Below, piece after piece: positions 45,938-59,524 of a stretch of DNA of 64,000 bases. The stretch is from Castellaniella sp. MT123 (GTDB lineage: Bacteria > Pseudomonadota > Gammaproteobacteria > Burkholderiales > Burkholderiaceae_B). Location of the stretch: contig NZ_CP154879.1 in assembly GCF_039614765.1 (NCBI RefSeq), forward strand, positions 3,038,001 to 3,102,000, in the 5' to 3' direction. Under the pieces are notes generated by a model. It had not been told where the DNA came from. It saw nothing but the letters and a program-made list of their open reading frames with translations, and searched no databases. Made by a program: the position numbers and the translations under genes. Position 1 is the first letter of the stretch. Every line of letters begins with the position of its first letter.

Positions 45938-48900
45938 GTGAAATCACTTGCCGCCCTGCTGTCCGCCACCCTGGCCGGTATGTCCTGCGCCGACGCCTAC
46001 GAAGTCCACACCATCACCACGCCGTTCGGCCAGCCGATTTTCCAGCTGCGGTACTTCGACCCGGGCGATGGCCCTTACAATCCGAACGATACTCCCCCGC
46101 AGATATCGACATGGGCCTGGCAGCCGCACCTGATTACGCAGATCAACCAGGGGGTGCGGTATTGGGCCAGCCTGATTCAGCCGCAAGGCGGGCTGGGGCC
46201 TGCCATCATCAATATTGGTACCTCCAACGCGCAGGGCAATGCCTCGGGTGGGTCAGTTCAGGGTGATGGTGGGCAGAATCCGAAGACCTTGCTGCAGATG
46301 CAGCTTCAGGGTCTGCCGATCGGTTCCGCTGACATGAAAGCCGGAATGCATGCGGTGTTCGATCTGGGGCCGTCCGACTTTCCGCTTGTCACCCATTTCA
46401 GCCAGATTCCCTTGACAGGCAAAGATGACCTCGTTTCGACGGCGATTCACGAGCTGGGGCATGGTTTCGGTATTTCGAGTGCCATTGCGGATGTGGCAGG
46501 AGCCTGGACGCCCGCGTTTGAGAGTGTCCTGGGGGGGTGGGCATCGCTGATGGTGGATGATCATGGCCGCCGGGCGCGGCCGGGACAGGCAGTCCTGTGT
46601 CAGGGGTGCAGCAATCTCTATGATCCGGACGCCTTCGATGTACGCCAGGACCGGGGCATGCTGGTGGGCACCCATATCAGCGAGGCCCTTGCGGGCGCAA
46701 TGCCCGGTGTGCCGGTCCGGATGTTGTCGACCGACGTAAACGGCGTGGCATTCGTGGATGACAACTACATGAGCCACATCGAGCTGAAGAACGGCATGAT
46801 GAGCCATCAGAATTATCGTAATTACACGGGGTTCATGGAAGCGGAACTCGCGGTGCTGCAGGATCTGGGCTACACGATCGACCGGCGCAATTTCTATGGG
46901 CGATCGGTTTATGGCAGCGGGCTGGACATCGTCAACACGCAAGGTTATTTTGCCCGGAATTCACAGGGGACAGCCTACGTGCCAGGGCAGTACAACACCG
47001 CGCTGCTGGGCTTGGGCCTGCATGTCTACGGCAGTCACAACCGGATCCGCCAGGCGGCAGATCTGCTGACAGCGGGCGAGGGTGGCGCCGGGATCCGGGT
47101 GGACGGCGAAGGCAACTCACTGGTGATCGATCCGGGTGTGCGGGTGTATGCCGATGGTTCTACCGGGCAAGGGGTGATGTTCGCCTATGGCCGCAACCAT
47201 ACCTTGGTGCAGCGTGGCGACGTCGAGGCCCTGGGCGAACGGGGCGTCGGCCTACGATTCGACTTTGGCAACAATGCCTTGACGGACGCGGTGGAAGCCA
47301 GAGGCTCATACATTCATACCAAAGGAACTGCGGGAGACATCAGTACCCCCCTGCAAGTGCTTCCCCTGTTGCCCGAGCTCGACGGGCCGCTGGTCACCCA
47401 AGCGGACATCACGGGCCGGGTGGCGGGGCGTGAGGCGGCCATCTACATGTCTGCCAATGCCTATGTGGGGCGCCTGAACCTGATGCAGGGGGCCCGGATC
47501 GAAGGCGACATCGTGTCCCGGTATGACCAGAGGGACGGGTATGGCAACCAGCGCCTGACGACGCTGTCCTTTGGCCAGCGCGCCGATGCGGGCGGGCGTG
47601 CGACAGGTCAGGCTGATGCCGGTTTCCGCTTTGTGTACACGGGTAACATCCTGGGCAAGACCAATCTGACCCTGTCTTTTGATGGCGGGCGCACCAGCCT
47701 GAACGGGCGCAACGAGGTGCAGGGGGCAGTGATCCGGCCAGGGGCGCGGCTGGGGGGCAACGCGACCTATGACCTTGCGCCCGGTACGCTGTTTCTGAAC
47801 CAGGGGACGCTTGCGCCGGGCAACTCCATCGGGCGTATCGACATCACCGGCGATTATCAGCAGGCGGCCACCGGCATCTTGCAGGCAGAATTTGACGCCT
47901 CGGGCACTTCGGACGTGCTGGCGGTAAGTGGGACGGCGACGTTGGCGGGCACACTGGATCTGGTGCCGGTGCCTGATTGGTACGCCAACAGATGGTTGAC
48001 CACCGTGGACCCGGTGCGCGCCGGCGTGACGACAGGTGCCTTTGGCGCGGTGACTTCGTCCCGGATCTCGCCCACCTTGCGCTTTACGCCGGTGGTGTTC
48101 GGGGGTGGCTACTATGGGCTCAGCGTGGATCGCCCGACTGATGCCTATACGCAGTATGGTATCGATGCCAATGGCCTGCGCGCGGGGCAGGCGCTCACGC
48201 GGCTGGCCGCGGGCGGCCTGGCGGCGGTCCGGCCGCTGTTCCGGGGCCTGGATTTTTCCGCGTCGGACGGCCACGAGGTCACGCGCGCACTGGCGCAAGT
48301 CTCGCCGGCAAGCTACAGCGCGGGGTTGGCGGCCTCGCTGCGGCGCGATCGCATGGCGATGGATACAGCTCTGCGCGCGTTAGCCCCCGATGCGGTACTC
48401 CGGGGGGCGGACTGGGCGGGCTATGCCACGCTCTTTGGTCAGACGGGCCGCCAGGACAGCCGCGACACGATCGTGGGCGGGTATGAGACCTTGTATGGCG
48501 TGGCGGCGGGCAGCCGCCGGGCGCTGGCGGGCGCGCCGGGCGTGACAGTGGGCTTTGGCCTGGATCTGTCCGAGCAGACGGTGAACCTGCGCTCGCCGTG
48601 GCTGGGCCAGGCCAAGGCCACGGGAGTTGGACTGGGCGCGCAGGCGCGCTTTGAGCCCGGTGCGGGGCACCGGCCCTATGCCCAGGGCGGCGTGCGCCTG
48701 GGGGTGGAGCGCGGCTTGATGAACCGCCAAGTGGCGGTGGGTGACTATTCGGCGCGCCACAAGGCGACCTGGACGGGCTATGGCGCTTCGGCGCAGATCG
48801 AGGGCGGCTATCAGTTTGCGCTGATCGATGCGGCGTCAGCGGGGCCTTTCGTGTCGCTGGGCTATGCGTGGCTGACGCGCCCGGCGCTCGACGAGTCCGG

Positions 48901-49264
48901 GCCGCAGGCCACGCAGCTCGCGCTGGATCGTGAGCGCGCCGATGCCTTGCGTTCGCGCCTGGGGGTCGCGGTGCGCACGGCCTGGACGCTGGCGGGCGAG
49001 CGGCAGCTGACGGCGCGGGCGCGGGTGAGCTGGGATCGGGAATGGCTGGATCAGGACGTGCGCCAGAGGGCGCGGTTCGCGGCGCAGCCGGACGTCGTGC
49101 TCGATAGCGTCAATACTCTGGTGCCGCGCGACACGCTGGGGCTGCGCGCGGGGCTGGACTGGCAGCACAGCGACCGGGTAACCGTGGGGCTGGCGCTGGG
49201 TGCGCAGCTGGGTGGCGGCTACCGGGCCGTCGACGGGCAGCTCAACGCGCGCTGGGTGTACTGA
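45938..49264 (+). CDS. Autotransporter with a zinc-metalloprotease passenger
   Basis: A 1108-aa type Va secreted protein. The GTG start (45938) is just after an in-frame stop (45929), and there is no good ribosome site. The signal peptide is residues 1-20 (MKSLAALLSATLAGMSCADA). The passenger carries HELGHGFG at 171-178, the HExxH zinc-metalloprotease motif, within about residues 20-315, then a beta-helix-type region. A PATR-like segment (TLAPGNSIGRIDITGDYQQ, about 625-645) precedes the barrel from about 825, ending LNARWVY. The usual third metzincin His is not at the standard position, so the family is uncertain. It would export a protease to the cell surface. Confidence 0.83.
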   Translation: MKSLAALLSATLAGMSCADAYEVHTITTPFGQPIFQLRYFDPGDGPYNPNDTPPQISTWAWQPHLITQINQGVRYWASLIQPQGGLGPAIINIGTSNAQGNASGGSVQGDGGQNPKTLLQMQLQGLPIGSADMKAGMHAVFDLGPSDFPLVTHFSQIPLTGKDDLVSTAIHELGHGFGISSAIADVAGAWTPAFESVLGGWASLMVDDHGRRARPGQAVLCQGCSNLYDPDAFDVRQDRGMLVGTHISEALAGAMPGVPVRMLSTDVNGVAFVDDNYMSHIELKNGMMSHQNYRNYTGFMEAELAVLQDLGYTIDRRNFYGRSVYGSGLDIVNTQGYFARNSQGTAYVPGQYNTALLGLGLHVYGSHNRIRQAADLLTAGEGGAGIRVDGEGNSLVIDPGVRVYADGSTGQGVMFAYGRNHTLVQRGDVEALGERGVGLRFDFGNNALTDAVEARGSYIHTKGTAGDISTPLQVLPLLPELDGPLVTQADITGRVAGREAAIYMSANAYVGRLNLMQGARIEGDIVSRYDQRDGYGNQRLTTLSFGQRADAGGRATGQADAGFRFVYTGNILGKTNLTLSFDGGRTSLNGRNEVQGAVIRPGARLGGNATYDLAPGTLFLNQGTLAPGNSIGRIDITGDYQQAATGILQAEFDASGTSDVLAVSGTATLAGTLDLVPVPDWYANRWLTTVDPVRAGVTTGAFGAVTSSRISPTLRFTPVVFGGGYYGLSVDRPTDAYTQYGIDANGLRAGQALTRLAAGGLAAVRPLFRGLDFSASDGHEVTRALAQVSPASYSAGLAASLRRDRMAMDTALRALAPDAVLRGADWAGYATLFGQTGRQDSRDTIVGGYETLYGVAAGSRRALAGAPGVTVGFGLDLSEQTVNLRSPWLGQAKATGVGLGAQARFEPGAGHRPYAQGGVRLGVERGLMNRQVAVGDYSARHKATWTGYGASAQIEGGYQFALIDAASAGPFVSLGYAWLTRPALDESGPQATQLALDRERADALRSRLGVAVRTAWTLAGERQLTARARVSWDREWLDQDVRQRARFAAQPDVVLDSVNTLVPRDTLGLRAGLDWQHSDRVTVGLALGAQLGGGYRAVDGQLNARWVY

Positions 49265-49435
49265 TGTTGGGTGACTTGCTGTCCGATCTGTGCTGCGAGC
49301 CCGTCGGGCAGGTCTGAGTCCCGCTCGATCACCCGTTCACGTCCCCAGAGTGCTTTGAGTCATGCGCCTGCTCAGCCGTCCCTCAAATAGGCGGCGATAC
49401 AATGAAAGTTTGAACCTTTTTTCCCGGATCCCGCT

Positions 49436-53209
<3,774 letters not shown>

Positions 53210-53214
53210 TCCTC

Positions 53215-54000
53215 ATGTCGCGTGACGATGCCGCGCGCCGCCAGGCACTGGGCGCCTTTCTGCGCAGCGCCCGGGCGCGCGTCAGTCCCGCCGACCATGG
53301 CCTGCCCTCGGGGCTGCGCAGGCGCACTCCAGGCCTGCGGCGCGAGGAGGTCGCCCAGTTGTGCGGCATCAGCACGACCTGGTACACCTGGATCGAGCAG
53401 GGGCGCGACGTTTCCGTGTCGGTCGAGGTCTGGTGCCGCCTGGCCGAGACCCTGCGCCTGGCGCGCGCGGAACGACACTATCTGTTCAGCCTGGCGGAAT
53501 GCACCGATCCCCAGACCGGGCACCTGGACGCGGTGGCGCTGCCCGATGGTTTAAGCGATTGCGTGGACAGCATCCGGGGGCCGGCATACATCCTGGACCA
53601 GTCCTGGAACGTGCTGGCCTGGAATCCCGCATTGCAGGATCTGTTCGATGGCTGGCCGGGGCGGGGGCGGGCGAATCTGCTGCATTTCATTTTCATGGAC
53701 CCGGCTGCGCGTACTCTGGTGGTGGACTGGGAAGAGCGCGCCAGCCGCGTGGTGGCCGAATTCCGGGCCGACGTCGCGACGCTGGCTGGCGACCCCGCCA
53801 TCCAGGCGCTGGTGGCCGAGTTGCAGGCTGGCAGTCCGCTGTTTGCCCGGTGCTGGACGCGTCAGACGGTGGTGGAGCGGGAAGGCGGCGTGCGTGCATT
53901 CCAGCATCCCGCCCGGGGGCGCCTGCGTCTGCGCCAATTCACCTTCCGGCTGGCGATCCGGCCGGACTGCAAACTGGTGATGCTGCTGGGGGATCTCTAA
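53215..54000 (+). CDS. XRE-family regulator with MmyB-like ligand-binding domain
   Basis: A 261-aa protein: a helix-turn-helix domain at about residues 10-75 (GLRREEVAQLCGISTTWYTWIEQGRD) and a MmyB-type domain at about 100-255 (YILDQSWNVLAWNPALQDLF, LLHFIFMDPAAR, CWTRQTVVEREGG). Such proteins often control a neighbouring transporter or oxidoreductase gene. The ATG at 53215 is 6 bases after the metH stop, but no shared function is implied. It is convergent with the MFS gene, overlapping stops by 4 bases. Confidence 0.88.
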   Translation: MSRDDAARRQALGAFLRSARARVSPADHGLPSGLRRRTPGLRREEVAQLCGISTTWYTWIEQGRDVSVSVEVWCRLAETLRLARAERHYLFSLAECTDPQTGHLDAVALPDGLSDCVDSIRGPAYILDQSWNVLAWNPALQDLFDGWPGRGRANLLHFIFMDPAARTLVVDWEERASRVVAEFRADVATLAGDPAIQALVAELQAGSPLFARCWTRQTVVEREGGVRAFQHPARGRLRLRQFTFRLAIRPDCKLVMLLGDL

Positions 54001-55511
54001 ACGTCCCCCGGGCCTGCCTGGCGGGCGACTCTTTGATCCCGATGGTGGCGCAGCTGACTGCCGGATCGGTTCGACAGGCGCCGGAAGGACAGGGACGAGG
54101 CCGCCACACACAGCGCCGTGACGACAAAGCCCCACATGACGTCGATGCGGTCCGCCTCGATGCCGCCGCGCAGGGTGATGCTCAGGTTCAGCGTGGCGGC
54201 CGCGCAGGCGACCCCCAGGCTGATGCCCAGCTGTTGCGCCATGGCGGAAAAGCTGCTCGCGCGGCTCATCTGGGCAGAGTCCAGGTCGGCGTAGGTCAGG
54301 GCGTTGACGGCGGTGAACTGCAATGACCGGAAGAAACCCCCGGTCAGCAGGACCGCCACCATCAGCCAGACCGGCGTGTCGGCCTGGAAGGCCGCGCAGG
54401 CCGCCGTGAACGAGGCGGCGATCAAGGCATTCCACGTCAGCACGCGGCGAAAGCCGAAGCGATGCACGATAGGAGTGGCGACCAGCTTCATCAGCAGTGC
54501 GCCGGCTGCCGAGGTGAAGGTGATCATCCCGGCTGAAAAAGCCGACAGACCGAATCCCACCTGCAGCAGGATGGCGAGCAGAAAGGGCGATGCGCCGCTG
54601 CCGAAGCGGCACAGGTTGCCGCCCAGCACCGAGACGGCGAAAGTCTGGGTGCGCAGCAGGCTGAGATCGATGATGGGATAGGTGGCGTGGCGGGCGTGCC
54701 GGATGTACAGAACGCCGCAGACCAGCCCCAGCACGATGAGTCCGGCAATGGCGCCGACACCCATGCCGCCGTGGCCGATGGCTTCCAGGCAGGTCATGAG
54801 GGCGGCCATGGCGATGCCGCTGAGCAGGAACCCCACCGTGTCCAGTCTGGGCCGGCCGTCGGGAACGTCCCGGGCGATGAAGCGCTGGATCAGCGCCATC
54901 CCCAGGATGCCGACCGGAATGTTGATCAGGAAAATCCAGTGCCACGACGCATAGGTGACGAGAAAGCCGCCGACGGGCGGCCCGATGACCGGGCCCAGCA
55001 GGGCGGGCAGGGTCAGGAAGGCCATGGCCTGGACCAGTTCGGATTTCGGGATGCGCCGCAGCAGGATGATGCGCCCGACGGGCACCATCATGGCGCCTGC
55101 CGCGCCTTGGACGACCCGGGCTGCGACCAGTTGCGCGAGCGAATTCGATGCGGCGCAGGCAGCCGAGCTGAGTACGAACAGAAGGATGGCCGCCTGAAAG
55201 ACCCGCTGGGCCCCGAATCGGTCGGCCGCCCAGCCGCTGATGGGGACGAACACGGCCGTGGCCAGCAGGTAGGCCGTGATGGTGATGTTCATGTGCACGG
55301 CCGTCGTGCCGAGGTCCCGGGCCATCGCCGGCAGCGCGGTCGCCACCACGGTGGAGTCCAGCATCTGCATGAACAGCGCGCAACCGACGATGAAGGGGAT
55401 CATCCGTTGTTCCAGAGTCCGGGAGGCGGGTACTGCGGCAGGGGCTGGACGGGAATCTGGCATCGGGGCGCGGGGGAGCCCGAGTGCAGTACACTTGGGC
55501 GCATTGGTCAT
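53997..55511 (-). CDS. MFS multidrug exporter (DHA2, 14-helix type)
   Basis: A 504-aa major facilitator protein with about 14 hydrophobic segments. DHA2 signatures: ALFMQMLDSTVVATALPAM, ITAYLLATAVFVPISGWAADRFG, and PALLGPVIGPPVGGFL (motif C). It probably pumps organic drugs out of the cell in exchange for protons. The start is uncertain: ATG 55511 or 55463, neither with a clear ribosome site; the longer frame starts further upstream inside the divergent gene. It is convergent with the XRE gene, which may regulate it. Confidence 0.86.
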   Translation of the reverse strand: MTNAPKCTALGLPRAPMPDSRPAPAAVPASRTLEQRMIPFIVGCALFMQMLDSTVVATALPAMARDLGTTAVHMNITITAYLLATAVFVPISGWAADRFGAQRVFQAAILLFVLSSAACAASNSLAQLVAARVVQGAAGAMMVPVGRIILLRRIPKSELVQAMAFLTLPALLGPVIGPPVGGFLVTYASWHWIFLINIPVGILGMALIQRFIARDVPDGRPRLDTVGFLLSGIAMAALMTCLEAIGHGGMGVGAIAGLIVLGLVCGVLYIRHARHATYPIIDLSLLRTQTFAVSVLGGNLCRFGSGASPFLLAILLQVGFGLSAFSAGMITFTSAAGALLMKLVATPIVHRFGFRRVLTWNALIAASFTAACAAFQADTPVWLMVAVLLTGGFFRSLQFTAVNALTYADLDSAQMSRASSFSAMAQQLGISLGVACAAATLNLSITLRGGIEADRIDVMWGFVVTALCVAASSLSFRRLSNRSGSQLRHHRDQRVARQAGPGDV

Positions 55512-55533
55512 GGCTATCGGTAACGACTCTATT

Positions 55534-55725
55534 ATGGCAAACAACTTCACCTCCGAACTGACGCAGTTCATCAACCAGTACAAGACGGATCATCCGGATA
55601 CCGAAGCCCGCCAGCGCGCCGGGCGGTTCCGTCTGTGGGACAAGGATCTGAACACCGAGCAACAGGACGGCTTCCGGGCAGCCCGTGTTGCCCAGGACCC
55701 CTACGTCTACTACCAGAAGGCCTGA
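55534..55725 (+). CDS. DUF3460 family small protein
   Basis: A 63-aa soluble protein starting MANNFTSELTQFINQYKTDH with the family pattern RFRLWDKDLNTEQQDGFRAARVAQ and an end DPYVYYQKA. It is highly conserved in Burkholderiales and, as I recall, sits before scpA and panC there. The function is unknown. An upstream ATG at 55510 would add 8 residues. It diverges from the MFS gene and is followed by scpA after 9 bases. Confidence 0.85.
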   Translation: MANNFTSELTQFINQYKTDHPDTEARQRAGRFRLWDKDLNTEQQDGFRAARVAQDPYVYYQKA

Positions 55726-55734
55726 TCAGCCATT

Positions 55735-56604
55735 ATGTCGCCTGCCGGATCCGAAGACCTGGATGCCCTGATGGCGCCGGCTGTGGACAGCACGCCCGAT
55801 GTGATCGATCATGTCGCGCTGGCGCGGCTCTACGGCGAGCCGCTGTTTGCCATTCCCCAGGATCTGTACATTCCACCCGATGCGCTGGAAGTCTTCCTGG
55901 AAGCCTTCGAGGGGCCGCTGGATCTGCTGCTCTATCTGATCCGCAAACAGAATTTCAACGTGCTCGACATCCCCATGGCGGAAGTCACGGCCCAGTATCT
56001 GGCCTATGTCGAGCAGGTGCGGCGCACCAACCTGGAACTGGCGGGGGAATACCTGCTGATGGCGGCCCTGCTGATCGAGATCAAGTCGCGCATGCTGCTG
56101 CCCGTGCGGCAGTCCGACTCCGGCGACGAAGTCGATGATCCGCGGGCCGAACTGGTGCGTCGGCTGCTGGAATACGAACGCATGAAGCTCGCGGCCCAGC
56201 GCCTGGATGCCATGCCCCGCGTCGGGCGGGATTTTCTGGTGGCCCATGCGCAGGCCGATCTGGCGGTCGAGGCGCTGTTGCCCGAGGTCAGCGCCGACGA
56301 TCTGCGCGAGGCCTGGACAGCCATTCTGCGGCGTGCGCGCCTGAATGCCAGCCACCATATCGCTCACGAGCAATTATCCGTGCGCGACCACATGAGCCAC
56401 ATCCTGCGGCGGCTGTCCGACGTGCGTTTCATGGAATTCACCGAGCTCTTCATGGAACGCATCCGGATGGGCGACCCGGCGGCCGTGATCGTCGTCCATT
56501 TCCTGGCCCTGCTGGAACTCGCCCGCGAATCCCTGCTGGAAATCACCCAGGCGGCGCCCTATGCGCCGCTCTATGTCAGACTGTCCTATACGCGCTCGGC
56601 CTGA
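55735..56604 (+). CDS. scpA: Segregation and condensation protein A
   Basis: A 289-aa kleisin. The N-terminal family motif is FEGPLDLLLYLIRKQNFNVLDI (cut, residues about 61-80), followed by the long helical part and the C-terminal winged-helix half (LEITQAAPYAPLYVRL). ScpA links SMC heads in chromosome condensation with ScpB, which is not in the window. The ATG at 55735 is preceded by a weak ribosome site. Confidence 0.93.
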   Translation: MSPAGSEDLDALMAPAVDSTPDVIDHVALARLYGEPLFAIPQDLYIPPDALEVFLEAFEGPLDLLLYLIRKQNFNVLDIPMAEVTAQYLAYVEQVRRTNLELAGEYLLMAALLIEIKSRMLLPVRQSDSGDEVDDPRAELVRRLLEYERMKLAAQRLDAMPRVGRDFLVAHAQADLAVEALLPEVSADDLREAWTAILRRARLNASHHIAHEQLSVRDHMSHILRRLSDVRFMEFTELFMERIRMGDPAAVIVVHFLALLELARESLLEITQAAPYAPLYVRLSYTRSA

Positions 56605-57468
<864 letters not shown>

Positions 57469-57520
57469 CCAGAGCCGGCGAGGGCGGTACGCGCCTTGGC
57501 CGGAGTCCGGGTCACCCCCG

Positions 57521-57538
57521 GCTGTCAGCGCTGACAGC
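57521..57538. repeat. 18-base perfect palindrome upstream of the LuxR-only gene
   Basis: GCTGTCAGC and GCTGACAGC form a perfect dyad 57 bases before the likely ATG of the regulator, flanked by CCCG and CGGG that extend the stem. It may be the operator or a leftover panC terminator hairpin without a T tract. Confidence 0.55.
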
Positions 57539-57595
57539 TGCCGGGCGCGGAGCGCCATGACAGAATCCCCCGAGACCAATAAAAGGGGGATTGTC

Positions 57596-58006
57596 ATGTC
57601 TGTCTACGGCATGGGTCCTGACGGCGATCAGCCAGGGGACTCACCACTGAATTGTCTGACCGTGCGTGAACGCGAAGTCGCGGATTACATCACACGGGGC
57701 CGTTCCAACAAATACATCGCAGCCGAACTCGGCGTCTCGCAGCGCACGATCGAGGCGCACCGGGCGCGCATCTTCACCAAAATCGGGGTGCGCAACGCCG
57801 TGGAACTGACCCAGCGCTGCGTGCGCTGGCACATGAAACTGCCGGCCACCGACGATCTCGGCGCAGGAGTGCGGGGCGGGACACCGGCGGGATGCAGGGT
57901 GGCATGCGCGCGTCGGCACCCCGCCATCAGGCGGCTGGCCGGGGGCGTCGGCGAGATCAGTTTGCGGGGCAGGCCTGGGCCGGTTTGGCGGACAGCTCTG
58001 AAATAG
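57596..58006 (+). CDS. LuxR/FixJ-type HTH regulator without receiver domain
   Basis: A 136-aa protein consisting mainly of a LuxR helix-turn-helix (residues 21-71, CLTVREREVADYITRGRSNKYIAAELGVSQRT cut). The rest is a basic C-terminal tail that looks unconserved and overlaps the convergent lipoprotein gene by 50 bases. The ATG at 57596 is chosen for the strong AAAAGGGGG ribosome site; an upstream ATG at 57557 lacks one. The target is unknown. Confidence 0.8.
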   Translation: MSVYGMGPDGDQPGDSPLNCLTVREREVADYITRGRSNKYIAAELGVSQRTIEAHRARIFTKIGVRNAVELTQRCVRWHMKLPATDDLGAGVRGGTPAGCRVACARRHPAIRRLAGGVGEISLRGRPGPVWRTALK

Positions 58007-58673
58007 GGTCCAGATCGGCCTGGCGCGTCAGGCGTGACGCCAGCAAGGGCGCCTTCCCGTTCATGCGCACCACCTTCAGCACGCTCGACTGGGTGAACTC
58101 CAGACTGGCGTAGGGCTGTTCACCTGTTTGCAGCACGATGCGTACCGGATCCGACCCGGTCAGGAACCAGCAACCCAGGGTGGTCCGGGCGGGGCCGCTG
58201 CCATCGACTGGCGTCTGACGGGCGCGCCACTGACCATCCGGCGCCAGAGTCAGCGTCATGCGGCTGGCCGGGCATTGCCCGCCATCGGTGCAGGCGATCG
58301 TGCCCAGATAGGTCTTGGTTTCCTTCAGCACCTGGGGAATGTCGCCGCGGGTTTGCGGGGCGGTCCCGGGTGCCGTGGCGCCTGGCGCGGCGACGGCGCC
58401 GGGTTCCGCGCCCGCCGCCTGGCTGGCGTTGGAGGAAGACGCATTGGGCGTCTCGGGGGCGGGCTTTTGATTCTGGTTGCCGAACCCCAGCTGCAACTGC
58501 GCCGGGGCAACCGTGCTGGCGCCACCCTGGGCGCGGTGCAGGGCGTCGGACCTGGTGTCGCCGCGTGGGGTGTCGTAATAGCCTGGCTCGCGTTGCTGGG
58601 CGCAGGCGCCCAGCAGGATCAGCAGGCTCAGGCCCAGCATTCGGGAAATGGGGGTGGGGATGGCGCGCGGCAT
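57957..58673 (-). CDS. NlpE-like lipoprotein
   Basis: A 238-aa lipoprotein with lipobox LLGAC (Cys24; Ala at +2 predicts the outer membrane), an Ala/Gly/Pro linker (about 45-105), and a C-terminal domain (about 120-205) resembling the NlpE copper-resistance fold: YLGTIACTDGGQCPASRMTLTL, GCWFLTG and LVVRMNGK-like strands. NlpE signals envelope stress and copper in E. coli. The usual CxxC near the family N-terminal domain is only partly kept (ACTDGGQC). It is convergent with the LuxR-only gene. Confidence 0.68.
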   Translation of the reverse strand: MPRAIPTPISRMLGLSLLILLGACAQQREPGYYDTPRGDTRSDALHRAQGGASTVAPAQLQLGFGNQNQKPAPETPNASSSNASQAAGAEPGAVAAPGATAPGTAPQTRGDIPQVLKETKTYLGTIACTDGGQCPASRMTLTLAPDGQWRARQTPVDGSGPARTTLGCWFLTGSDPVRIVLQTGEQPYASLEFTQSSVLKVVRMNGKAPLLASRLTRQADLDPISELSAKPAQACPAN

Positions 58674-58796
58674 GACAGTCAGGCTCGGATTGGCGAAAAC
58701 GCCATTCTACGCATTTGCCGCCGGCTTGGGCAGTTCCCGGCGCATCGTCCGGATTCTTTCAGGCCTCGGTGTGCCGGCACCCGGAGGGGTCGGAAA

Positions 58797-59510
58797 ATGC
58801 CGATGACGCCGCCACTGGCGTGGCTGGCCGGGGTCATCGCCGTTCTCGTCTGCCTGTGGGGTGGCGGCGGCCTGGCCCGATGGGCGCAGGTCTATGCTGA
58901 TCGGTTGGACGCCGGGAACGCACCGGATGCCAGAACCTTATGGGGCGCTGCCCGCAGCGCCAGGCGGCTGCCGCCCAGGGCCTGGCGGGACGGCCTGGGG
59001 GCGGCCTGCGCAGGTGCGGCAGCCGCCTGGCTGCTGTTCGATCAGGGGCCGGGTGGCCTGACGTTGCTGCCGCTGTGCCTGGGCCTGGGCGCCCTGGCCT
59101 GGATCGACGCGCGCAGCGGCCTGCTGCCGGATGCCTTGACCCTACCCCTGATGCTGGCCGGCTGGTGGGTGGGGCATCAGGGGCTGGTGACGGCCGGCTT
59201 CGCGTCGGTGGCGGTCTGGTCCGGGCTGATGGCGCTGGCCTGCCTGTATCGGTGGTGTCGGGGGCGGGACGGGCTGGGTGGCGGCGACGTGAAATGCCTG
59301 GCCGCCCTGGCCGGTTGGCTGGGGTTGCCGGCCACCCTGGTGATCCTGTGGGCCGCCAGCGTGCTGGGGCTGCTCTGGTGGGCCTTCGCGGGCAGGCGCC
59401 GTCTGCGCGCCTACCCCTTCGGTCCTTGTATTGCGCTGGCGTCCGCGCCGCTGATCCTGTGTGGTCCAGATCGGGCCGATCGCTGGGTTACAGTCATGTT
59501 TTCGATGTGA
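58797..59510 (+). CDS. Prepilin peptidase (type IV, A24) without methyltransferase domain
   Basis: A 237-aa membrane protein with several helices and the two aspartate motifs of type IV prepilin peptidases: WIDARSGLLPDALTLP (Asp104) and GLGGGDVKCLAALAGWLG (Asp164). The N-terminal part lacks the zinc-binding tetra-cysteine motif of the N-methylase domain, so methylation may be missing or elsewhere. GGAGG precedes the ATG. In related genomes pilD precedes coaE and zapD, as here, but pilB and pilC are absent. Confidence 0.83.
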   Translation: MPMTPPLAWLAGVIAVLVCLWGGGGLARWAQVYADRLDAGNAPDARTLWGAARSARRLPPRAWRDGLGAACAGAAAAWLLFDQGPGGLTLLPLCLGLGALAWIDARSGLLPDALTLPLMLAGWWVGHQGLVTAGFASVAVWSGLMALACLYRWCRGRDGLGGGDVKCLAALAGWLGLPATLVILWAASVLGLLWWAFAGRRRLRAYPFGPCIALASAPLILCGPDRADRWVTVMFSM

Positions 59511-59524
59511 ACAGGACGTTCGTC

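Noticed and set aside
49265-49435. Riboswitch (SAM or cobalamin) upstream of metH
   Set aside because: The 171-base gap has no B12-box core or S-box helices; only a possible TACAAT -10 is seen.
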